A stretch of DNA of 64,000 nucleotides, from positions 186,001 through 250,000 of the forward strand of contig CALNHX010001055.1 of assembly GCA_940337035.1 (NCBI GenBank). Direction: 5' to 3'. Of this stretch, positions 14,001-26,082 are shown piece by piece. The first letter of the stretch is position 1. Each line of letters opens with the position of its first letter. Made by a program: the position numbers and the translations under genes. This stretch comes from Agriotes lineatus. Taxonomy: Eukaryota; Arthropoda; Insecta; Coleoptera; Elateridae. The notes under the pieces were generated by a model. The model saw only the letters and a program-made list of their open reading frames with translations. It ran no database searches and was not told the origin of the DNA.

Positions 14001-15369
14001 CGCCTCGCATCGCCTCGAATCGCATCACCTCGCATTGCATCGCATCGCCTCGCATCGCATTGCATCGCATCGCCTCGCATCGCATTGCATCGCATCGCAT
14101 CGCCTCGCATCGCCTCGCATCACATCACCTCGCATCGCATCTCATCGCCTCACATCGCCTCGCATCGCCTCGCATCGCCTCGCATCACATCGTCTCGCAT
14201 CGCATCGCATCGCAGCGCACCGCATCGCATCGCATCGAATCGCCTCACATCGCCTCGCACCGCATCGCCTCGCATCGCCTCGCCTCGCATCGCATCTCAT
14301 CGCATCGCATCGCCTCGCATCGCCTCGAATCGCATCACCTCGCATTGCATCGCATCGCCTCGCATCGCATTGCATCGCATCGCACCGCATCGCACCGCAT
14401 CGCCTCGCATCGCCTCGCCTCGCATCGCATCTCATCGCATCGCATCGCCTCGCATCGCCTCGAATCACATCACCTCGCATTGCATCGCATCGCCTCGCAT
14501 CGCATTGCATCGCATCGCACCGCATCGCACCGCATCGCCTCGCATCGCCTCGCCTCGCATCGCATCTCATCGCATCGCATCGCCTGGCATCGCCTCGAAT
14601 CACATCACCTCGCATTGCATCGCATCGCCTCGCATCGCATTGCATCGCATCGCCTCGCATCGCATTGCATCGCATCGCACCGCATCGCACCGCATCGCCT
14701 CGCATCGCCTCGCCTCGCATCGCATCTCATCGCATCGCATCGCCTCGCATCGCCTCGAATCACATCACCTCGCATCGCATCGCATCTCATCGCATCGCAT
14801 CGCATCGCATCTCATCGCATCGCATCGCCTCGCATCACATCGCCTCGCATCGCATCGCATCGCCTCGCATGGCATCTCATCGCATCGCATCGCATCGCAT
14901 CGCATCGCCACACATCGCCTCGCATCGCCTCGCATCGCATCGCATCTCATCGCATTGCATCGCCTCGCATCGCCTCGCATCACATCGCATCTCATCGCAT
15001 CGCATCGCCTCGCATCGCCTCGCATCACATCGCCTCGCATCGCATCGCATCGCATCGCATCGCCTCGCATCGCATCTCATCGCATCGCATCGCCTCGCAT
15101 GACATCGCATCGCATCGCATCGCCTCGCATTGCACCGCATCGCATCGCATCGCATCGCCTCACATCGCCTCGCATCGCCTCGCATCGCATCGCATCTCAT
15201 CGCATCGCATCGCCTCGCATCGCCTCGCATCACATCGCCTCGCATCGCATCGCATCGCATCGCACCGCATCGCATCGCATTGCATCTCATCGCATCGCAT
15301 CGCCTCGCATCGCCTCGCATCACATCACCTCGCATTGCATCGCATCGCCTCGCATCGCATTGCTTCTCA
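11080..15369 (+). repeat. Family A superunit, copy 3
   Basis: It aligns to 1-4290 at offset 11079, rising to 11124 between about 13.05 and 14.2 kb because of a 45-bp gain near 13.06 kb, then back to 11079 after a 45-bp loss near 14.27 kb. It keeps the TCGCG unit (11225-11229), TCGTA near 12366 (as at 1286 of copy 1, absent from copy 2) and the CCGCGCCTCACCTTGCC motif. Sharing TCGTA and the TCGAA-containing segment with copy 1 but not copy 2 suggests copies 1 and 3 are closer to each other than to the copy between them. Confidence 0.85.
14295..14724 (+). repeat. 135-bp HOR array, superunit copy 3
   Basis: TCTCA openers at 14295, 14430 and 14565, next at 14725. This is the same 135, 135, 160 bp spacing as in the arrays at 3216 and 8321. 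The 45 bp lost from this superunit lies immediately before it. Confidence 0.85.
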
Positions 15370-16080
15370 TCGCACCGCATCGCACCGCATCGCATCGCCT
15401 CGCATCACATCACCTCGCATTGCATCGCATCGACTCGCATCGCATTGCATCGCATCGCACCGCATCGCACCGCATCGCATCGCATCGCCTCGCATCGCAT
15501 CGCATCGCCTCGCATCGCATCTCATCGCATCGCATCGCCTCGCATCGCCTCGCATCACATCACCTCGCATCGCATCTCATCGCCTCTCATCGCCTCGCAT
15601 CGCCTCGCATCGCATCGCATCTCATCGCATCGCATCGCCTCGCATCGCCTCGCATCACATCGCCTCGCATCGCATCGCATCGCATCGCACCGCATCGCAT
15701 CGCATCGAATCGCCTCGCATCGCCTCGCATCGCATCACATCGCCTCGCCTCGCCTCGCCTAGCATCGCATCGCATCGCATCGCATCGCATCGATCGCATC
15801 GCATCGCATCGCATCGCATCGCATCGCATCGCATCGCATCGCCTCGCCTCGCATTGCATCGCCTCGCCTCGCCTCACATCGCCTCGCATCGCCTCGCATC
15901 GCATCGCATCTCATCGCATCGCATCGCCTCGCATCGCCTCGTATCACATCGCCTCGCATCGCATCGCATCGCCTCGCATCGCATCTCATCGCATCGCATC
16001 GCCTCGCATCGCCTCGCATCACATCGCATCTTATCGCATCGCATCGTCTCGCATCGCCTCGCATTGCATCGCATCGCCTC
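15370..16080 (+). repeat. Family B block, second occurrence
   Basis: It continues the 5974-bp offset match with about 9396-10106: TAGCA at 15760, the TCGA slip at 15790-15793, TCGTA near 15941 and TCTTA near 16030. The match ends at about 16080, where the two copies take different variant orders. Confidence 0.8.
15790..15793 (+). other. Inherited 4-bp TCGA unit (phase slip 2)
   Basis: Same TCGA slip as at 9816, exactly 5974 bp further on and the same distance after TAGCA. Unit starts move from 0 mod 5 to 4 mod 5. Confidence 0.9.
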
Positions 16081-16233
16081 GCATCACATCGCATCTCATC
16101 GCCTCGCATCGCCTCGCATCGCCTCGCATTGCATCGCATCGCATCGCATCGCATCGCATTGCATCGCATCTCATCGCATCGCATCGCCTCGAATCGCCTC
16201 GCATCGCCTCGCATGGCATCGCGTCGCATCGCC

Positions 16234-19200
16234 TCCGCTCGCCTCGCCTCGCATCGCATCGCATCGCATCGCATCGCATCGCAACGCATCTCATCGCATC
16301 GCATCGCACCGCATCTCATCGCATCGCATCGCCTCGCATCGCCTCGCATCACATCACCTCGCATTGCAGCGCATCGCCTCGCATCGCATTGCATCGCATC
16401 GCACCGCATCGCACCGCATCGCATCGCCTCGCATCACATCACCTCGCATTGCATCGCATCGCCTCGCATCGCATTGCATCGCATCGCACCGCATCGCATC
16501 GCATCGCATCGCATCGCATCGCATCGCATCGCATCGCATCGCATCGCATCGCATCGCCTCGCATCGCATCTCATCGCATCGCATCGCCTCGCATCGCCTT
16601 GCATCACATCACCTCGCATCGCATCTCATCGCCTCACATCGCCTCGCATCGCCTCGCATCGCATCGCATCTCATCGCATCGCATCGCCTCGCATCGCCTC
16701 GCATCACATCGCCTCGCATCGCATCGCATCGCATCGCACCGCATCGCATCGCATCGAATCGCCTCGCATCGCCTCGCATCGCATCGCATCGCCTCGCCTC
16801 GCCTCGCCTAGCATCGCATCGCATCGCATCGCATCGCATCGCATCGCATCGCATCGCATCGCATCGCATCGCATCGCCTCGCCTCGCATTGCATCGCCTT
16901 GCCTCGCATCGCATCGCATCGCATCGCATCGCCTCGCATCGCATTGCATCGCATCGCACCGCATCGCACCGCATCACATCTCCTCGCATCACATCACCTC
17001 GCATTGCATCGCATCGCCTCGCCTCGCATCGCCTCGCATCGCATCGCATCGCCTCGCCTCGCCTCGCCTAGCATCGCATCGCATCGCATCGCATCGCATC
17101 GCATCGCATCGCATCGCATCGCATCGCCTCGCCTCGCATTGCATCGCCTCGCCTCGCATCGCATCGCATCGCATCGCATCGCCTCGCATCGCATTGCATC
17201 GCATCGCACCGCATCGCACCGCATCACATCGCCTCGCATCACATCACCTCGCATTGCATCGCATCGCCTCGCATCGCATTGCATCGCATCGCATCGCCTC
17301 GCATCACATCGCCTCGCATCGCATCGCATCGCCTCGCATCGCACCGCATCGCACCGCATCGCCTCGCATCGCCTCGCATCGCCTCGCATCACATCGCCTC
17401 GCATCGCATCGCATCGCCTCGCATCGCATCTCATCGCATCGCATGGTCTCGCATCGCCTCGCATCACATCACCTCGCACCGCATCGCACCGCATCGCATC
17501 GCCTCGCATCACATCACCTCGCATTGCATCGCATCACATCTCATCGCATCGCATCGCATCGCATCGCCTCGCATCGCATCTCATCGCATCGCATCGCCTC
17601 GCATCGCCTCGTATCACATCACCTCGCATCGCATCTCATCGCCTCACATCGCCTCGCATCGCATCGCATCGCATCGAATCGCATCGCATCGCCTCGCCTC
17701 GCATTGCATCGCCTCGCCTCGCATCGCATCGCATCGCATCGCATCGCATCGCACCGCATCGCATCGCATCGAATCGCCTCACATCGCCTCGCATCGCCTC
17801 GCATTGCATCGCATCTCATCGCATCGCATCGCACCGCATCGCATCGCATCGCCTCGCATCGCATCGCATTGCATCGCATCGCATCGCATCGCATCGCATT
17901 GCATCGCATCGCACCGCATCGCACCGCATCGCATCGCATCGCCTCGCATCGCATCGCATTGCATCGCATCGCATCGCATCGCCTCGCATCACATCACCTC
18001 GCATTGCATCGCATCGCCTCGCATCGCATCGCATCTCATCGCATCGCATCGCACCGCATCGCATCGCATCGCCTCGCATCGCATCGCATTGCATCGCATC
18101 GCATCGCATCGCATCGCATTGCATCGCATCGCACCGCATCGCACCGCATCGCATCGCATCGCCTCACATCGCCTCGCATCGCCTCGCATCGCATCGCATC
18201 TCATCGCATCGCATCGCACCGCATCGCATCGCATCGCCTCGCATCGCATCGCATTGCATCGCATCGCATCGCATCGCATCGCATTGCATCGCATCGCACC
18301 GCATTGCATCGCCTCGCATCGCATCGCATCGCCTCGCATCGCATCTCATCGCATCGCATCGCCTCGCATCGCCTCGCATCACATCACCTCGCATCGCATC
18401 GCATCGCATCTCATCGCATCGCATCGCATCGCATCGCATCGCATCGCCTCACATCGCCTCGCATCGCCTCGCATCGCATCGCATCTCATCGCATCGCATC
18501 GCCTCGCATCGCCTCGCATCACACCGCCTCGCATCGCATCGCATCGCCTCGCATCGCATCTCATCGCATCGCATCGCATCGCATCGCATCGCCACACATC
18601 GCCTCGCATCGCCTCGCATCGCATCGCATCTCATCGCATCGCATCGCCTCGCATCGCCTCGCATCACATCGCATCTCATCGCATCGCATCGCCTCGCATC
18701 GCCTCGCATCACATCGCCTCGCATCGCATCGCATCGCCTCGCATCGCATCTCATCGCATCGCATCGCCTCGCATCACATCGCATCGCATCGCATCGCCTC
18801 GCATTGCACCGCATCGCATTGCATCGCATCGCATCGCCTCACATCGCCTCGCATCGCCTCGCATCGCATCGCATCGCATCGCATCTCATCGCATCGCATC
18901 GCCTCGCATCACATCGCATCGCATCGCATCGCCTCGCATTGCACCGCATCGCATCGCATCGCATCGCATCGCCTCACATCGCCTCGCATCGCCTCGCATC
19001 GCATCGCATCGCATCGCATCTCATCGCATCGCATCGCCTCGCATCACATCGCATCGCATCGCATCGCCTCGCATTGCACCGCATCGCATCGCATGGCATC
19101 GCATCTCATCGCATCGCATCACATCACCTCGCATTGCATCGCATCGCCTCGCATCGCATTGCATCGCATCGCACCGCATCGCACCGCATCGCATCGCCTC

Positions 19201-19263
19201 GCATCACATCACCTCGCATTGCATCGCATCGCACCGCATCGCACCGCATCGCTTCGCATCGCC
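16234..19263 (+). repeat. B/A composite superunit 1 (3.03 kb)
   Basis: Bounded by the rare TCCGC unit at 16234 and the next one at 19264. It holds two TAGCA landmarks 260 bp apart (TAG ending at 16811 and 17071), each followed by an uninterrupted run of TCGCA (12 and 10 units), then an ATGGTC landmark near 17444. From about 17615 to 19263 it matches family A about 0.7-2.46 kb (offset 16798), with about 90 bp missing near the start. The A match ends within a unit or two of the next TCCGC. Confidence 0.8.
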
Positions 19264-22200
19264 TCCGCTCGCCTCGCCTCGCATCGCATCGCATCGCATC
19301 GCATCGCATCGCAACGCATCTCATCGCATCGCATCGCACCGCATCTCATCGCATCGCATCGCCTCGCATCGCCTCGCATCACATCACCTCGCATTGCAGC
19401 GCATCGCCTCGCATCGCATCGCATCGCATCGCATCGCATCGCATCGCATCGCATCGCATCGCATCGCCTCGCATCGCATCTCATCGCATCGCATCGCCTC
19501 GCATCGCCTCGCATCACATCACCTCGCATCGCATCTCATCGCCTCACATCGCCTCGCATCGCCTCGCATCGCATCGCATCTCATCGCATCGCATCGCCTC
19601 GCATCGCCTCGCATCACATCGCCTCGCATCGCATCGCATCGCATCGCACCGCATCGCATCGCATCGAATCGCCTCGCATCGCCTCGCATCGCATCGCATC
19701 GCCTCGCCTCGCCTCGCCTAGCATCGCATCGCATCGCATCGCATCGCATCGCATCGCATCGCATCGCATCGCATCGCATCGCCTCGCCTCGCATTGCATC
19801 GCCTTGCCTCGCATCGCATCGCATCGCATCGCATCGCCTCGCATCGCATTGCATCGCATCGCACCGCATCGCACCGCATCACATCGCCTCGCATCACATC
19901 ACCTCGCATTGCATCGCATCGCCTCGCCTCGCATCGCCTCGCATCGCATCGCATCGCCTCGCCTCGCCTCGCCTAGCATCGCATCGCATCGCATCGCATC
20001 GCATCGCATCGCATCGCATCGCATCGCATCGCATCGCCTCGCCTCGCATTGCATCGCCTCGCCTCGCATCGCATCGCATCGCATCGCATCGCCTCGCATC
20101 GCATTGCATCGCATCGCACCGCATCGCACCGCATCACATCGCCTCGCATCACATCACCTCGCATTGCATCGCATCGCCTCGCATCGCATTGCATCGCATC
20201 GCATCGCCTCGCATCACATCGCCTCGCATCGCATCGCATCGCCTCGCATCGCACCGCATCGCACCGCATCGCCTCGCATCGCCTCGCATCGCCTCGCATC
20301 ACATCGCCTCGCATCGCATCGCATCGCCTCGCCTCGCATCGCATCTCATCGCATCGCATCGCCTCGCATCGCCTCGAATCACATCACCTCGCATTGCATC
20401 GCATCGCCTCGCATCGCATTGCATCGCATCGCACCGCATCGCACCGCATCGCCTCGCATCGCCTCGCCTCGCATCGCATCTCATCGCATCGCATCGCCTG
20501 GCATCGCCTCGAATCACATCACCTCGCATTGCATCGCATCGCCTCGCATCGCATTGCATCGCATCGCCTCGCATCGCATTGCATCGCATCGCACCGCATC
20601 GCACCGCATCGCCTCGCATCGCCTCGCCTCGCATCGCATCTCATCGCATCGCATCGCCTCGCATCGCCTCGAATCACATCACCTCGCATCGCATCGCATC
20701 TCATCGCATCGCATCGCATCGCATCTCATCGCATCGCATCGCCTCGCATCACATCGCCTCGCATCGCATCGCATCGCCTCGCATGGCATCTCATCGCATC
20801 GCATCGCATCGCATCGCATCGCCACACATCGCCTCGCATCGCCTCGCATCGCATCGCATCTCATCGCATTGCATCGCCTCGCATCGCCTCGCATCACATC
20901 GCCTCGCATCGCATCGCATCGCATCGCATCGCCTCGCATCGCATCTCATCGCATCGCATCGCCTCGCATGACATCGCATCGCATCGCATCGCCTCGCATT
21001 GCACCGCATCGCATCGCATCGCATCGCCTCACATCGCCTCGCATCGCCTCGCATCGCATCGCATCTCATCGCATCGCATCGCCTCGCATCGCCTCGCATC
21101 ACATCGCCTCGCATCGCATCGCATCGCATCGCACCGCATCGCATCGCATTGCATCTCATCGCATCGCATCGCCTCGCATCGCCTCGCATCACATCACCTC
21201 GCATTGCATCGCATCGCCTCGCATCGCATTGCTTCTCATCGCACCGCATCGCACCGCATCGCATCGCCTCGCATCACATCGCCTCGCACCGCATCGCCTC
21301 GCATCGCCTCGCATCGCCTCGCATCACATCGCCTCGCATCGCATCGCATCGCCTCGCATCGCATCTCATCGCATCGCATGGTCTCGCATCGCCTCGCATC
21401 ACATCACCTCGCACCGCATCGCACCGCATCGCATCGCCTCGCATCACATCACCTCGCATTGCATCGCATCACATCTCATCGCATCGCATCGCATCGCATC
21501 GCCTCGCATCGCATCTCATCGCATCGCATCGCCTCGCATCGCCTCGTATCACATCACCTCGCATCGCATCTCATCGCCTCACATCGCCTCGCATCGCATC
21601 GCATCGCATCGAATCGCATCGCATCGCCTCGCCTCGCATTGCATCGCCTCGCCTCGCATCGCATCGCATCGCATCGCATCGCATCGCACCGCATCGCATC
21701 GCATCGAATCGCCTCACATCGCCTCGCATCGCCTCGCATTGCATCGCATCTCATCGCATCGCATCGCACCGCATCGCATCGCATCGCCTCGCATCGCATC
21801 GCATTGCATCGCATCGCATCGCATCGCATCGCATTGCATCGCATCGCACCGCATCGCACCGCATCGCATCGCATCGCCTCGCATCGCATCGCATTGCATC
21901 GCATCGCATCGCATCGCCTCGCATCACATCACCTCGCATTGCATCGCATCGCCTCGCATCGCATCGCATCTCATCGCATCGCATCGCACCGCATCGCATC
22001 GCATCGCCTCGCATCGCATCGCATTGCATCGCATCGCATCGCATCGCATCGCATTGCATCGCATCGCACCGCATCGCACCGCATCGCATCGCATCGCCTC
22101 ACATCGCCTCGCATCGCCTCGCATCGCATCGCATCTCATCGCATCGCATCGCACCGCATCGCATCGCATCGCCTCGCATCGCATCGCATTGCATCGCATC

Positions 22201-23198
22201 GCATCGCATCGCATCGCATTGCATCGCATCGCACCGCATCGCATCGCCTCGCATCGCATCGCATCGCCTCGCATCGCATCTCATCGCATCGCATCGCCTC
22301 GCATCGCCTCGCATCACATCACCTCGCATCGCATCGCATCGCATCTCATCGCATCGCATCGCATCGCATCGCATCGCATCGCCTCACATCGCCTCGCATC
22401 GCCTCGCATCGCATCGCATCTCATCGCATCGCATCGCCTCGCATCGCCTCGCATCACACCGCCTCGCATCGCATCGCATCGCCTCGCATCGCATCTCATC
22501 GCATCGCATCGCATCGCATCGCATCGCCACACATCGCCTCGCATCGCCTCGCATCGCATCGCATCTCATCGCATCGCATCGCCTCGCATCGCCTCGCATC
22601 ACATCGCATCTCATCGCATCGCATCGCCTCGCATCGCCTCGCATCACATCGCCTCGCATCGCATCGCATCGCCTCGCATCGCATCTCATCGCATCGCATC
22701 GCCTCGCATCACATCGCATCGCATCGCATCGCCTCGCATTGCACCGCATCGCATTGCATCGCATCGCATCGCCTCACATCGCCTCGCATCGCCTCGCATC
22801 GCATCGCATCGCATCGCATCTCATCGCATCGCATCGCCTCGCATCACATCGCATCGCATCGCATCGCCTCGCATTGCACCGCATCGCATCGCATCGCATC
22901 GCATCGCCTCACATCGCCTCGCATCGCCTCGCATCGCATCGCATCGCATCGCATCTCATCGCATCGCATCGCCTCGCATCACATCGCATCGCATCGCATC
23001 GCCTCGCATTGCACCGCATCGCATCGCATGGCATCGCATCTCATCGCATCGCATCACATCACCTCGCATTGCATCGCATCGCCTCGCATCGCATTGCATC
23101 GCATCGCACCGCATCGCACCGCATCGCATCGCCTCGCATCACATCACCTCGCATTGCATCGCATCGCACCGCATCGCACCGCATCGCTTCGCATCGCC
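19264..23198 (+). repeat. B/A composite superunit 2 (3.94 kb)
   Basis: Runs from TCCGC at 19264 to TCCGC at 23199. TAGCA pair with TAG ends at 19721 and 19976 (255 bp apart, one unit shorter than the others). After the pair it carries a family A tail (about 20.4-21.24 kb, matching about 3.4-4.29 kb and including TGACA near 20969) and then a second A fragment matching about 0.7-2.46 kb. It is about 0.9 kb longer than its neighbours because of that A tail. Confidence 0.8.
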
Positions 23199-26082
23199 TC
23201 CGCTCGCCTCGCCTCGCATCGCATCGCATCGCATCGCATCGCATCGCAACGCATCTCATCGCATCGCATCGCACCGCATCTCATCGCATCGCATCGCCTC
23301 GCATCGCCTCGCATCACATCACCTCGCATTGCAGCGCATCGCCTCGCATCGCATCGCATCGCATCGCATCGCATCGCATCGCATCGCATCGCATCGCATC
23401 GCCTCGCATCGCATCTCATCGCATCGCATCGCCTCGCATCGCCTCGCATCACATCACCTCGCATCGCATCTCATCGCCTCACATCGCCTCGCATCGCCTC
23501 GCATCGCATCGCATCTCATCGCATCGCATCGCCTCGCATCGCCTCGCATCACATCGCCTCGCATCGCATCGCATCGCATCGCACCGCATCGCATCGCATC
23601 GAATCGCCTCGCATCGCCTCGCATCGCATCGCATCGCCTCGCCTCGCCTCGCCTAGCATCGCATCGCATCGCATCGCATCGCATCGCATCGCATCGCATC
23701 GCATCGCATCGCATCGCATCGCCTCGCCTCGCATTGCATCGCCTTGCCTCGCATCGCATCGCATCGCATCGCATCGCCTCGCATCGCATTGCATCGCATC
23801 GCACCGCATCGCACCGCATCACATCGCCTCGCATCACATCACCTCGCATTGCATCGCATCGCCTCGCCTCGCATCGCCTCGCATCGCATCGCATCGCCTC
23901 GCCTCGCCTCGCCTAGCATCGCATCGCATCGCATCGCATCGCATCGCATCGCATCGCATCGCATCGCATCGCATCGCATCGCCTCGCCTCGCATTGCATC
24001 GCCTCGCCTCGCATCGCATCGCATCGCATCGCATCGCCTCGCATCGCATTGCATCGCATCGCACCGCATCGCACCGCATCACATCGCCTCGCATCACATC
24101 ACCTCGCATTGCATCGCATCGCCTCGCATCGCATTGCATCGCATCGCATCGCCTCGCATCACATCGCCTCGCATCGCATCGCATCGCCTCGCATCGCACC
24201 GCATCGCACCGCATCGCCTCGCATCGCCTCGCATCGCCTCGCATCACATCGCCTCGCATCGCATCGCATCGCCTCGCCTCGCATCGCATCTCATCGCATC
24301 GCATCGCCTCGCATCGCCTCGAATCACATCACCTCGCATTGCATCGCATCGCCTCGCATCGCATTGCATCGCATCGCACCGCATCGCACCGCATCGCCTC
24401 GCATCGCCTCGCCTCGCATCGCATCTCATCGCATCGCATCGCCTGGCATCGCCTCGAATCACATCACCTCGCATTGCATCGCATCGCCTCGCATCGCATT
24501 GCATCGCATCGCCTCGCATCGCATTGCATCGCATCGCACCGCATCGCACCGCATCGCCTCGCATCGCCTCGCCTCGCATCGCATCTCATCGCATCGCATC
24601 GCCTCGCATCGCCTCGAATCACATCACCTCGCATCGCATCGCATCTCATCGCATCGCATCGCATCGCATCTCATCGCATCGCATCGCCTCGCATCACATC
24701 GCCTCGCATCGCATCGCATCGCCTCGCATGGCATCTCATCGCATCGCATCGCATCGCATCGCATCGCCACACATCGCCTCGCATCGCCTCGCATCGCATC
24801 GCATCTCATCGCATTGCATCGCCTCGCATCGCCTCGCATCACATCGCATCTCATCGCATCGCATCGCCTCGCATCGCCTCGCATCACATCGCCTCGCATC
24901 GCATCGCATCGCATCGCATCGCCTCGCATCGCATCTCATCGCATCGCATCGCCTCGCATGACATCGCATCGCATCGCATCGCCTCGCATTGCACCGCATC
25001 GCATCGCATCGCATCGCCTCACATCGCCTCGCATCGCCTCGCATCGCATCGCATCTCATCGCATCGCATCGCCTCGCATCGCCTCGCATCACATCGCCTC
25101 GCATCGCATCGCATCGCATCGCACCGCATCGCATCGCATTGCATCTCATCGCATCGCATCGCCTCGCATCGCCTCGCATCACATCACCTCGCATTGCATC
25201 GCATCGCCTCGCATCGCATTGCTTCTCATCGCACCGCATCGCACCGCATCGCATCGCCTCGCATCACATCACCTCGCATTGCATCGCATCGACTCGCATC
25301 GCATTGCATCGCATCGCACCGCATCGCACCGCATCGCATCGCATCGCCTCGCATCGCATCGCATCGCCTCGCATCGCATCTCATCGCATCGCATCGCCTC
25401 GCATCGCCTCGCATCACATCACCTCGCATCGCATCTCATCGCCTCTCATCGCCTCGCATCGCCTCGCATCGCATCGCATCTCATCGCATCGCATCGCCTC
25501 GCATCGCCTCGCATCACATCGCCTCGCATCGCATCGCTTCGCATCGCACCGCATCGCATCGCATCGAATCGCCTCGCATCGCCTCGCATCGCATCACATC
25601 GCCTCGCCTCGCCTCGCCTAGCATCGCATCGCATCGCATCGCATCGCATCGATCGCATCGCATCGCATCGCATCGCATCGCATCGCATCGCATCGCATCG
25701 CCTCGCCTCGCATTGCATCGCCTCGCCTCGCCTCACATCGCCTCGCATCGCATCGCATCTCATCGCATCGCATCGCCTCGCATCGCCTCGTATCACATCG
25801 CCTCGCATCGCATCGCATCGCCTCGCATCGCATCTCATCGCATCGCATCGCCTCGCATCGCCTCGCATCACATCGCATCTTATCGCATCGCATCGTCTCG
25901 CATCGCCTCGCATTGCATCGCATCGCCTCGCATCACATCGCATCTCATCGCCTCGCATCGCCTCGCATCGCCTCGCATTGCATCGCATCGCATCGCATCG
26001 CATCGCATTGCATCGCATCTCATCGCATCGCATCGCCTCGAATCGCCTCGCATCGCCTCGCATGGCATCGCGTCGCATCGCC
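23199..26082 (+). repeat. B/A composite superunit 3 (2.88 kb)
   Basis: TCCGC at 23199 to 26083. TAGCA pair with TAG ends at 23656 and 23916 (260 bp). From there to about 25.2 kb it repeats the 19.98-21.24 kb segment at offsets 3940-3990, including the TGACA unit near 24959. It then switches to the first-type B block (TAG end 25621, TCGA slip 25649-25652), giving an arrangement not present in superunits 1 or 2. Confidence 0.75.
25649..25652 (+). other. Inherited 4-bp TCGA unit (phase slip 3)
   Basis: Third copy of the TCGA slip in the context TAGCA, several TCGCA, TCGA. Unit starts move from 4 mod 5 to 3 mod 5. Confidence 0.9.

Noticed and set aside
101..17071. Very long + strand open frames (1,200-7,400 codons) encoding SHRIA-type repeats
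   Set aside because: They follow from a stop-free 5-mer. Overlapping frames read the same peptide repeat, frames end only at rare TAG or TGA variant units, and no non-repeat domain, codon bias or regulatory context exists.
17440..17460. ATGGTC as a start codon or promoter-associated motif
   Set aside because: It is a pair of point variants (TGGTC and neighbours) copied at 17444, 21380, 27298, 30258, 33168, 33438, 41301, 41561 and 53931 with identical repeat around it. No gene follows.
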